Shown here one piece after another: positions 1 to 12,848 of a DNA stretch of 64,000 nucleotides (its first letter is position 1; each line of letters starts with the position of its first letter). Source of the stretch: Doryteuthis pealeii (lineage: Eukaryota; Mollusca; Cephalopoda; Myopsida; Loliginidae); contig CM042145.1 in assembly GCA_023376005.1 (NCBI GenBank), positions 62,557,673-62,621,672 on the forward strand, in the 5' to 3' direction. Under the pieces are notes generated by a model. That model was not told the origin of the DNA. It worked only from the letters and a program-made list of their open reading frames with translations, and searched no databases. The translations under genes and the position numbers were made by a program.

Positions 1-197
1 CAATAATTGTCTCTCTCAGGTGATCCAGACACAAGCTTCTGGAAGTAAGAATTTACTTTTATTTCTTTTTGTTAAAACTTGAAACATCAAATGATGAATC
101 TTTTATATTTTATTTGATGTTTGGCTCGTTGATTTTTATTTATTGTTACTAGCAAAAAAAAAAAAAATGCCCACTCGGTGATGTAAATATCAATTTT

Positions 198-553
198 TGA
201 AACACTCTTTCGTAAAAAAAAATATAAACAGATCTTTAAAATTTTATTTTTTTTTAATAATAGACATAAAAAATAGTTTCTGTCAAAATTAAAATGATTA
301 GTTTTTCTTTCTGATAAAACCAAATTTCTAATAGTTAAATTCAAACTAATTCATGTATTTAAGGTTTTTATTTTTTTGAAACGCTCTTTCGTAAAAAATG
401 TAAACAGATCTTTAAAATTTTATATTTTTTTAATAATAGACATAAAAAATAGTTTCTGTCAAAATTAAAATGATTAGTTTTTCTTTCTAATAAAACCAAA
501 TTTCTAATAGTTAAATTCAAACTAATTCATGTATTTAATGTTTTTATTTTTTA
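198..553. repeat. Tandem duplication, 178-bp unit x2
   Basis: The segment starting gaaacactctttcg at 199 is repeated from 377 (gaaacgctctttcg) with only a few differences, through ttcatgtatttaa. No coding potential is visible. The flanking AT-rich sequence (1-860) holds no other gene signal. Confidence 0.8.
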
Positions 554-559
554 AATATT

Positions 560-690
560 TTAAGAGTTAAATAGAAAAACATGTTTATAAAAAAAAATTT
601 GTATTATTAAGAATGAATTTATTTCAAAACTTAGTCGGCATTAAATGACTCACTGAGGTTGATATATCGTCAAACAAACCAAACCAAAGC
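560..690 (+). repeat. Family G dispersed repeat, 3' end
   Basis: Contains gttaaatagaaaaa, ggcattaaatgactcactgagg and the aaacaaaccaaacc tail shared with many copies in this window. Confidence 0.7.
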
Positions 691-887
691 AATCAGTTGA
701 GTATAGATACCCAGAACAAGTGTTTGCATGATAAAATCTTTATAATAAAACTAAATGATAAATATTGTTCTTATAGTAAAATTAAATTTTGAATAGGATT
801 TATGTCGTGCATTTTTAAAAAATTTATATTCTAAACTCACTCATTCTGTCGGACCCGTGTGTATTAATATGTATGTTTTAGTTTTAG

Positions 888-1040
888 GTGGCAATAATAT
901 GTCATCTGTACATATCCCGGTTTCCCTGACGGCACAGACTGTTTCCATGGTTCCATTGATGTTATCCCTAAATCTTGCCAACCGATCTCTAATATCTGCT
1001 CCAGACAGAAATTCTTTTGACCGAGCGTTTCTTCCAACAG
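888..1040 (+). CDS. PRDM4: PRDM4 exon 1 in window (N-terminal)
   Basis: A splice acceptor (ttttag) ends at 887 and a donor GTGAGA follows 1040. The first ATG in frame after the acceptor is at 899 (MSSVHIPVSL). The sequence PLMLSLNLAN and the end AFLPTG resemble the hydrophobic region that lies some 50 residues into vertebrate PRDM4. The exon is also open from 888 in phase 1, so it may be internal with the real start upstream. It ends in phase 1 and the G joins GT of exon 2. Confidence 0.75.
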
Positions 1041-4000
1041 GTGAGAACTCAATGTTTTTTTTTCAAACTAATCTATGTCCCAACCCAATTGCCCTCATGG
1101 CAAGCCCCAACCCTTTTTATCATATGGGTGCTACAAGGTAGTGGCTGAGGGTCTTGGGCTTAATGTTAAACTCTAACTGATGGTGAGGTTCCAGTTCTGG
1201 AGGTCAGGGGAATGTGAAGAACTCCTTCATCACCATTACTCCCAGGTCCACTCTGACCAAGAGTGGTAGTACTTGTTGGGGTCCCATTTATGGGTTAAAT
1301 AGAAAATTTGTTTACAAATAAATTGACTTTAAAACATTTTCTTCCAAACAATCGTTATGAATCTTTCAAATCTTTGCCGGCATTAAATTACCCACCGTGG
1401 TTGATATGCTGTAAAACAAAACAAAGAAACTAATCTATAAATAAATAAGAATATCAATGTTCCAACATTATATACAAATCAATAATATAACTAGCAGGAC
1501 CTGTGGATATACCACAGTATGATAATTTGATTATTACTACATTCAATATGTTTACTTGAGAGCTATTGCTAAATACTTCAATATGTAAAAAGTATAATAA
1601 TCTTGATTTAACTCTCTCTCTGTTTTTTTCTTTCTTTCCTTCTTTTCATTATGTTCTGTTGAAAAAAGATTAGTGTTATCACTTCCATGCGCTCACCTCC
1701 TCTCTCTACCTTTCCTCTACTCTCTTTCTTTCTTTCTTATCATATTCTTTCTGTGTAGCACGTCCTTTTTCTTCCCTTTCTTTATAATAAAAATGTAATG
1801 GTCCATTATTTAGTTGAGGTGGAGACACTCATAAGAAATAAAAATTCAGTGGATAAGCAACACCAGATAATCATACTGATAATAATAATTGATGCAGCTA
1901 ATTATATACGAACACAAAAAGATTACACTTATTTTTACTTTATTCTAATTGATTTCTATATAAAATCATACATTGCTTTTAATACATTTGAGAATAAAAC
2001 AATAATATTAGAAATCAATAACATTAAGTAATTGTTTATTAAACCCAGTTTTGTTAAAACACGTATGCAAATTATCCACACCATATACTATGTAAACATT
2101 TATTTCTAAATGATATATAACACACATTGCAGCATGTTTAACACATTGATAACACGGTCCATTGGGTCTGGTAATGAAATCAATGGCGTGATTGCAGAGA
2201 GCAGTCCTCCCAGGCAATACCCGCCCTGTTGATTTAATGGGGCAGGACTAGGTTTATTCTCCAGTGCCTGAGGCGCCCCATCCTTGAGGGGGAATGCCAA
2301 GAGAATCCATGCATTTTTTGTGCCTGCCATCCTATGAGCTTCGGTCATGGGTGTCCCCATATTAATTGGACCTTGTGTTTGACCCACATAAGTGGGATCC
2401 ATGGTAAATAACACATTCATTAATACGGACCAAGTTACCTTTAAGCACCCCAGGGGCAACATGGATTCAGAGGGACATGTTTCGCTTTGCACCGTCAACA
2501 TCCGGTTGTTTATTACCAGACGATTTTTAGAGGTTAAAAAAAAAAAATTATAAAACTAACCCCTAACCCCTAACCCTAACAAACCACTGGATGTTGACGG
2601 TGCAAAGCGAAACATGTCCTTCTGAATCTGGGCCGCCCCTGGGGTGCTTAAAGTTAACTTGGTCCTTAATATCATGAGCTGTTTTGAGGCAAATCTATCG
2701 CAGCTAGACATTATTAGAGACATTGTTAATAAATAAGATACTAATTAAGATTAAATAACAGTTATTTAATAACCATTGAGAATATAACATAAATAACTAA
2801 GGGAGTTGGGACGTTTGTGGTGACGTAGTTTCAGTTACAGACAGATAGACACATAATATCCATTATAATAAGATTCATCTTTGTTATTAAGTAACTTTAA
2901 AGTGTAAGTTGTTTTCATTTTTTTCCCTTTTTTTTTTTTGGTTGTGTTTCCTCTCATCATCAGGTGCTGTAAATGATAAAATCAACTCCATTGTCTATTC
3001 ATGTGCAAATTCATCCATCAATCAACAACTTTCAGGTTAGTCCCAACTTTTTTTGGTTTTATCTTTTCTGTGTTTTTCAGATGTGAATAGTTTTGATTTT
3101 TCGGACTGTTGTCCTCATCTTTATTGCAGCCTGAACATTATGTTTTTACGCTAGGATTAGGGGTTAGGGTTAGAGTTAGGATTCAGGTTAGGCTACTTCA
3201 GGTGTTTCTGTAATCTAATGCTATTTATATGTAAAATGTGATTCTAATGATATTATCTCTTGCGCGCTATTCTGCATTTGTACCATTTTTTCCTTCAAAT
3301 TTAGGTTTTTGTTATTTTCCCAGAATCAGCTGTTTTGCAAAAGAATCTATACTCATTTAAAATGGCTTTGATTAACTTTTAATATTATTTGTCTGCATTT
3401 TTGAGATGAGGCTTGATGTGAATAATTTTGATGTTTCGTACTGTTGTCCACATCTTTATTGTGGTATGTATAAACACAATGTTTCGGCTGCTGTGACCTC
3501 TGGCCTACCTCAGGTGTTCCCTGTGTATCCATGCATAGTAATGATCCAGCCTGGGAAATCATTTTAAACAGGCGTCAAAGAATTTTTTGAAGATCTCATT
3601 CTAAAAAAGACATTATTGTTTTTTGCATGTCTATCATTCAGATATGACTCACAAGAAGAATTACGATCATTTAAAAAAAAAAAACATTTATTGGCATTTC
3701 CTGTAAAATCCAATGACATCAGTCATTTTTGATATTTTTATTTTAAAATAATTTACTTTAAAAAAACCCAACTTGATTTAGCCTTTTTAATGATTGGTTC
3801 CCATATTGTGTTCATCTCTATACTTAGTCTCACTCAGTAGGTCACTACAGCCCAACATATGAGCTGCTTCTTTAAGACGTCTTCTTTTCCAATGTCTTTC
3901 CCTATCTTATTTTAACTTCATCCCACAAGTGTAGATGGTTTCCCATTTCTTTTTGTTTTTCTCAGTCCAAAAGGTAAAGAAAATGTATGTGTTTTAAATC

Positions 4001-7000
4001 CACTGTGAACAGGACTGGATTTACCAATAAGTATAGTAAGTCATTCGCCTAGGGCTCACAGGTATCTGGGGTCTTACTGAAACTAATTTCTCACACAGAT
4101 TTTAATTTTGTTTCAAATTTACACTGGGTATTTCATTATATAATATATTCAAAACCACCGAGTGGAGGTGTGTGGTGTAATGGTTAGAGTTGTAGGAAAT
4201 GGATTTGTTAGCCCAAGTTCAAATCCTGGGGGCTGTTTGCATTTCACCTAATACTAATACCCTTGGTGCGAATTGTTGGTGGTTCCACAACCTGACATCC
4301 ACTCCAGGTCATGTCCAACAAAGTTGTCTGCTACTAAGGTACAACTGAAAGAGAATGCTGATGGTACTGAGCAATATCTGCTTCCACCTTTCTGGGAGGC
4401 TGATTTCCTGCAAGGCACCCCACAAATAAATCCTGTGTGCACATGTGTGCATTTGTATTTGTGGCTGGGGCAAAAGAATAAACTGACTGCTCCTCTGCAA
4501 AGGGGCAAAATCCACCCAATGGGGCCACCTGTTGAGCGTGGTTTGTGACCCATGATGCATAAGGACAGAACTTGGTGGCTGAGCAGTCCATGACATGCAA
4601 CACTTCAACTCCTCTTACTTGGGCTAGACGAGTGATCAGAGAGGCCCCTCCGATCAATTGCCTGTAAGTATGTATATATGTATGTATGTCCAGAGGAAAC
4701 TGCAAAAATAAAACAATTAACGACAAAGTAAATATATATGAACATTCACTATCACCAGGGCTTGCTTTTTGGGCAAAAATAATGAAGATTTTATTTATAT
4801 TCATGAAGATATTTAAAAATTAGAATTTGAATAATAAGAGAAAGGAAAGCCATTAAAATGTAAACAAATCAATTATGGAAGACCAAAACAGACAATGGAT
4901 CTGTGAGACTAACTTTTTATAATTCCATCCCTTCTACCCAGGCAACACTGGGTAGCTGCTTCTAGTATAATATAATTTTAATATAATTTTATAATTCTTT
5001 ATTTAATGTTTTGTTTTATTTTCTCTTTTAGCTCCCACGCCAATAACTTTTCCATCTGTGTCGATGTCTGTAATGCAAAATGAAGTTGATGATTGCTCAT
5101 CCCTTACGAATATCAACTCACTGGATTGTATCCAAAATCAAACGACTTCCCATCCCTCAAACATACAACAAGTTTCCACAATTTCATACTCATCCCCTAC
5201 AGACAACCAAACACCGAATCAAGAAGATCCCAATTCCTCGGACGCTCTTATTACTGCCGCCGTGCAGGAATCCTTACCAAATTCCTCCCTGATGGCATCA
5301 GACCTTTCAACTCTCACAGATCTCCGGCTTGGCATTGGAGTCGTATCCCAACCGGATACGTACACCCCTCTTCCTGATACTCTCTCCTCACTCCTGCATG
5401 CTGCCAATCATTTTGGACAGGGTCAAACCCAGAAAAACAATGTCACAGCGACCACTCCCTGTATTGTGCAACAGACAGAAGTGACAACCAAACGTTAGTC
5501 GATGGTTCGGTTTCAGTTGAAGAATCACTGCCTGCAAACAGTTTGCAGCCGTTGCTGCATCAACGCCCCTCAGAACTGACAAGTTCTTTAGACTCTTTGG
5601 GTTTGATAACCGAAAAGGATAATCACAATTTGGTCAATTCTGCTGCCATGGTTCTTGATGTTGCCAACATGTCTGGTAAGTTTGACCAAAGTTCTTCAGG
5701 TTTGGAATTTTTTGGTATTTTGTTTTATTTGTCTATTGTTATCATTTCCAATTTTCAATTCCATTAATAAAATTTGGTGCCGATATTGAGCTTTGTATAT
5801 TGTCATAATTTTGCAGGCAATATGATTGATAGAAGGGAAATGTAATGTTTCTATATTATTTCAAATATATCCAACCAGTAATATAATCCTGATAATTTCT
5901 GTTGCACTCTGACTATTATTTTGCTCCATAAAGACCTTATTCAATGGCTGAACGGAAACAGTTAAAACATAAAAGTGCAAAATTTTAATTGACGTGGTAG
6001 CTTTCGATTCTGGGCAGAAACCAAACTCTATTTTTGGTACAGATAATATTCAATATATGTGAAATAATAATAATAAAAAATGTTGTCATTGATGCAAACC
6101 CTGCGAACAACGTGCGTGATCTGGAACACTGTACAGCTGTTTCAACTTTATTAAGTCTCATCTGCGGTGTATACCTACGATCTCCCTCCGAATCTGCGTG
6201 CTGGGTTCGCGGTTTCGATCTCTGTCTTGCAGGTTATCCCGTACTTGCAAATAGGTAAATGCCTAACTTTGGGAAATATATCCATCTAACTATTCTCTCT
6301 TTAGCTATGGGTAATTATTAGGCTTACTAGGCTTTTAACCTTAATTAGGCAACCAGTGTAGGAAAAGGAAAACACTGAAATCAACTAATGTTGTAGCTTC
6401 GGTTCTGAGTTTGGTACAGATAATGTTCAATATATATAAAATAATAAAAGAAACAAAATGTTGTCATTGATGCAATGCCACATTGGGATTTTCCAACCTA
6501 TTGATCTTGCTATGAAAAAAATCAGAAATCCTTAATAACTTAAAATTGGTTAATTCTAAGATTTTTTTGATAGCATTTTTGGCTTCCTTGGGCCAAAAAG
6601 CTATAATAAACCAATTTTTAGGAGTAGGGAAGCTCTAGAACTCATTTTACAGACAAAAATAGTCACCATTTTCGCACACCGCCCCAAATTTAGAGAACTA
6701 AAAATCAACATAAACTCGGCCAATTTTTGAAATTGGAAGCTCAAATTTGGGGATTGTCTTACTTTAACATAGTCAACACCTGGACAAAATTTCAGAAAAA
6801 TTGAAGGGGGTTTGGTGACAATTTTACATTTTTCTGTATGATTTGACATGGAATTACACTAAGGTGACATCCATGAAAGATACACTTTTTTTTTTTAGAT
6901 GTGTGATGTGAGTTAAATTCTTATCGAATCCTACTTCTTAATTTTCTGATTTTTGCTGTTTGCTCCTTTGGTAAAAAAGAGTTATTCAACTCTTAGTGTT

Positions 7001-10000
7001 GTGATAAAACGCAACAATAATAAGATGAAATAAAACTACTACTACTACTAATACTACTACTAAGGTAATTTATGAGGAAGTGCGTCCCGGTCTCCTGTCA
7101 AAAATATTAAAATAATGACCCAGCTATTACTTGAAAGAAAATAACCAACTTAGGGCATTAAATGTATTTGGGGGGGGGCTTCTCTTTTTTTGTCGTAATT
7201 CTTATTTATTTATCAAACAAAGTAAAAAAATGAACAAATTGAGGTAGATAGATAGATATCCATCTTCATATTTAAACAAGAATTACGACAAATTTCTATA
7301 AATAAATAAGAATTACGACAAATTACAATAAATAGATAAGAATTACGACAAAAAAGAGAAGCCCCCCCCCAAATACATTTAACGCCCTAAGTTGGTTGTT
7401 TTCTTTCAAGTAACACCATAGCTGGAGTCATTATTTTAATAATCACCGGGCAGCAATTTTTGAGGCAGGAGACCAGGACGCACTTCCTCATAAATTACCA
7501 CTAATAATAATAATAATAATAATGAAGTGAAAGGTTGTTAATGATTGTTTAATCTTATTTTTTTGTTTCCCTTTTTCCTTCAGTGATTGATATGATCCTA
7601 AAAGTTCAACATGCTGAGAACAATGAGAAAATTGCCGAATGTGAAGAGATGACAAATGCCCAATTAGAGGGAGATAACTCTGTTTCATCTTTAAATAAAA
7701 CACCACAAATTGCTTTAGAACATTGTAAGTAGAAAAATTTTATTTTAATAATATTCACAATGAAGTCTGTTCGTTTAAAGTTGTCAATAAAATTGCTAGT
7801 AATAATTTTTCAGCCTGATTTTATTATTTAATGAATTTATTGCACCTAATGTGTTTCCCTGAGAATAAGACAGGGCTTATATCAATTTTCACTCCAAAAT
7901 ATAATACTAGGGTTTATTTTGGGGGGTTTCTTAATCTTCATAAATTGAAAAATGCATTGGAAAATGATTTTACTATGAAAATGCATTGGACAATGATTTT
8001 TACTATGAAAATGCATTGGAAATGAATTGAAAATGCATTGGACAATGATTTTTTACTATGAAATGCATTGGACAATGATTTTTACTATGAAAATGCATTG
8101 GAAATGATTTTTACTATGAAAATGCATTGGACAATGATTTTTACTATGAAAATGCATGAAATGATTTTACAATAAAAATACACTGGAAATGATTTTTTAC
8201 TATAAAATTGCATTGGACAATGATTTTTACTATAAAAATGTATTGGAAATGATTTTTACTATAAAAATGCATCATAAATCTTATTACCGTGTTTCCCCTG
8301 AAAATGAGACAGGGCTTATATTGATTTTCACTCTGAAATATAACACTAAGGCTTATTTTTGGAAGGGGTTGAGTGTTAGCGTCACATGATGTGATCGTGA
8401 AGAATGCTTATTTCTTTCATCTGTCTGCTGCTCTCAACTAGGGCTTATTTTAAGGGGAGGGCTTATATTAAAATCATCCTGAAAAATCACGCTAGGTCTT
8501 ATTTTGCAGGAAACCCAGTATTCACAAAGTAAAAAGTTACTACATATTGATAGAACTTTTAAAGCTATTTCATTAATTTTTTTTGCCTTTTGTTTCTAAT
8601 ATGATTGTCATATTCTGTGTCACTGCACTTAATTAGAATATTTAATTATTTGATACTAATATTTCACACCAAAAAATAATTATTACCAATTCAATCAAGT
8701 GGAAAGACTGGCAAATAGCAGTAGCATTACAAGCATTTAGCTGAAAAATGCTGACATTTTCAAATTTGTGACCTTAATCAGTTAAATTTGCAATTTCTCG
8801 AGTATTTCTTAACCAATCTAAAAAAAATGAATACATACAATTTGAGTGCATAATCAGAAAGAACATACAATTTTACATAAGAATACCAAATTTTATCAAA
8901 ATTGCTCCAAAAATAAAGAAACGGTGAAGAAATCACTGAATTTCTTTTTTTTAATGGTCCGTGATTTGACATATTTGAAACAAAATCATGTCCATGTTTG
9001 TACCCCCAATTTCGGGGCTTTAAATTCTCATAACTTTTGAACCACTGGGGATATTTTACATAATTCAAACGGTTCTGAACTCCATTTACACAGCTCTATA
9101 TAACTAATGTGATTAAACAACAATAACCTCAAATAAAAAAATCAACTGGGAATGCTAATAGCAGGATAAAATGAGATCTTTTACAGACAGATATTTATTT
9201 GTTTGTTATGCCTCCTTGGGCATCTCCCCTTTTAAAAACTTATCTTCTCACATCAATCTTAAAAGAAAAACAAAGAGAATCTTTGCACATTAGGGCCACA
9301 ACCTGGCCAAAGGGGCTGTGGAGAAAATCCAAAGGGTATCTCCATCATCGTCAGGAATCAATGGCTTTTGGCGTACTTGTCACTGCATCTGTGAAAAATC
9401 TGCGGCAAAGAAGGGCATCTCTGTCACCCTGACCGAGATATGCATGCAGAGTTTGGGGACCGCTTGTGAATTCCATATTCCCTTGTTACTCCTTCCATGA
9501 AATCACCACAGGTGAATTTGTTGGATGGAGCCAACTCCATCGACCCAGGGTGAAAGTAGATAGACTGTTGAAATGAGTAACAACAACTAAGTATAACTGA
9601 ATTTATACATAAAGCATTTGGTATTTATGGCACTCCAAAATATTCCATACTTGCATCTGGGTGATCTCATTCATTGAGTCCTGATTAGCTGCTGGTCTCA
9701 GTATGGATATGGTAATAGATAAATATCCATCATTCTGCAATAGGCTCTCAGCAATGCAGGGGCTGTATTGAGTTACAGCTTGCTCCCCTTATCTGCCAAC
9801 TGGACACTAGTTGGAATCCCACTGCGATGTTGAGTATCATATTGCTTCTACAATACCAGGGGGATAACTTCTACATATTATGGTTAGTATATTCATCATC
9901 ATCATCATCAGGTAGTGGTTTGGTTTGGTTTGGTTTGTTTTACGGCATATCAACCTCAGTGGGTCATTTAATGCCGATAGATTTTTGAAATAAATTCATT

Positions 10001-12798
10001 CTTAATGGATACTCAATTTTTTTTATAAACACATAATAGGTACTACCACTCCGGGTCAGAGTGGACTAGGGAGCAATGGTGATGAGTGGATGCTTCACAT
10101 TCCCCAAACCTCCAAAACTGGAACTGTACCATCAGATAGAGTTTAATGTCATTCTCAGGACATTAAGACCCTTAGTCACTGCCTTCTAGCACCCATATGA
10201 TAAAAAGGGTTGGGGCTTACCATAAGGGCAATAGGGTCGGGGTAACATGAACAGCCGATTGATTGGAGGGGGCCTCACCGACTGCCTGTCTAGCCCAAGT
10301 AAGGGCCAAAATGGAGTATTGCCTATCATGGACTGCTTAGCCACCTAGGTTCCATCCTTAAGCATCACGGGTTGCCACCCACAGCCAACAGGTGGCCCCA
10401 TTGGGGGAGTCTTACCCCTCTGCAGAGGTGCAGTCAGTGTATTCTAATACTCCAGCCGATAGGGTGGATTAGGTCGTGCTAGTAGCACGGATATCCATGA
10501 CAATGGGAAAATAAATAAATAATTTATCAGTCAAGAGTGGTTCCCCTTTGTTTATGTTGGAGTTATAGGAAATAACCCAATTTCTTGTCCTCAGTTAGAC
10601 TTATTTAATTTGAATTAATATTCTTTTCATTTCAGTCTGTCTTGATTGTAACGCCCAGTTGAAAGAGCCTTGCCAAATTCATAACAACGAATTCAGTGAA
10701 ATTCCTGACTCTCCGATAATAACTCGTGCACGAATAAGTCTTCCCTCTTTGCTATATTTGAAAAACACGTCTGCTCAAGGATACAACGAGGAATTAGGTG
10801 AATATTTTTTCTTTTTCTTTAGGTTTTATTTTTTAGATTTTTTTTCTTTTATCAAATTATTTTCTTTTTAGTCATTTGCCCCCCCCCCCCTCTTTAAACT
10901 GTCCCCAATTTGAAGTTGGCACATCTGATACTTTTAACTAACTAATCTCTTAAAGGTCATCCCACATCATACTCATTACTCACTTAATCTGAATGGATTA
11001 TTTATTATGTTTATTGGTTTTACTTTATGTATTAATTTCAAGCCATTTAATTATGTGTCCATTTGCAAATTCATTTGGGTGATTTTTTTTGAGCAATTTA
11101 TAAAAAAAAAAGAAGTGTCTCTTATAATATATGCTAATACATTTTTAATTCAAAAATTAATTTAATTAATAAAAATTTGATTAATTAATAGACACAAGTA
11201 CCTGGCCGCCATCCTTGGCCAGTTGTAAAGAACTTAAAGTAAATAAGTAAGTAAGTCCCGAGTTATAGAATCCTTTGGTAAGTCAATAAGTCCTGTGGTA
11301 TAGAATCCTTTAGGTCCGTCATCCAAAGAAGATCTAAGTAGTAGTGAGCTAAGATTAGAATCAGCCAGTATAAATAATAATAACAGCAGCAGAGCACTGC
11401 CAGTTATTGGACAATAGGTTGGTCACGTGCTTATCGGCGAGTCTATAAGTAGAGGTGAACATCTGGCACACGCCTTATATCCAAAAATTCCAACAAATAA
11501 TTTGATTAATTAATAGATAATAATAAATGAAATAATAATAAAAATAAAGATAATAATAAATAGAAAAAAAAAAATTAATTGATCAATTAAAATTTAATTA
11601 ATAAAAAACAAATTGTTTTTTTTGAAAAGAAGTGTCTTATACTATAAACAACCTTGTCCAGGATTTGAACTTGAGTTGATGAGTCCATTTCCTACAACTC
11701 AAACCATTACACCACACGCCTCCTATAATTTATGCTGTTTAATACTATGAATCTCTCTTTTTCCTTATAAATTACACAAAGATATCTCCTAGGTTCATCT
11801 GCAAAGTTAATTTATAGACATCTTGCTTAATTCCATAACAATGTAATATGAATGGGAGAGGGTGGGGAGGATTTTATATTCCATCAATAATGGAATGTAG
11901 ACAAAATTAAAACTAAGCTTTTAAAAATTTAATCTACTTGAGAGAAATGATATTTTTTTGTTTTATTCAAGTATTTTCACAATTATGTGGTGTAGACATG
12001 AAAAGATTCTTTCCATCTTATTCCTTTTATTAACTCAGTGAAATTATTTTGTAATTTGTAGTTAATAAATTTGAAGTTATTTTTAATTAAAAATGATCTG
12101 GAAATTGCTTTATCCTCTAAATTAGAGCATTTTGATAATGAAATTTACTGTGTACGGTGCTCAGATGCACCACAGTTCATCAAAGTCTCATGTCTCATTG
12201 GCAATTCATCCTCGAAAGACTATGATAAAAGTTTTTGTGTGCCCCTGAAGTTGCAGCGCCTCCTGTGACTATGAAGTCCTATGTTTGAGAAACATTCTCG
12301 ACCACAGATTTTGCATTTGTAGGTTGTCCCTGTAGATTTGTTTGTCCCTGTAGATGATGATGTTCCGATGCTTTGTCTCATATCTAGTACATAGAATAAT
12401 GTATTAGTGTCTGGAACATGAATAGCATACAGTAATAATATACGTGTATGTGTGTGGAGGGGGATATCAGGTATAGTGTTGGAGGCTTTGAAAGATGCAG
12501 TGTTTCGGCAGCCTACAGTTTATTCCATTTTAGTTGTATTTTTCTAACAAAAATGTTGATGTCTTGTTTTGTTTTTTGCTGTGTTATAACAAAGTACATA
12601 AACCAAGCATGGAAAAACTTTTTTTTTTTTCGAGAAGATTGCCGCTTGAGATATAGCTCATCATCAGTACTAAAAAAATTCAAGGTAATCTCAAACATTT
12701 TGAGGAGAACTCACAATACTATAAACGTTAATAAGGGAGGTTAGTCGAACATGTAAGAGTTATGTCCCCTTAGACACTAGATTTACCTCCAAAAAACT

Positions 12799-12848
<50 letters not shown>

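Noticed and set aside
20..44. Possible upstream PRDM4 exon between ctctcag and gtaaga
   Set aside because: The 25-nt segment does not fit the phase of the next exon and would give a stop; nothing supports it.
2565..2585. Chromosome end or telomere
   Set aside because: The CCCTAA motif is short and irregular and is surrounded by ordinary repeats.
4254..4804. Overlapping frames up to 156 codons on both strands
   Set aside because: They fall within SINE-A and family G sequence.
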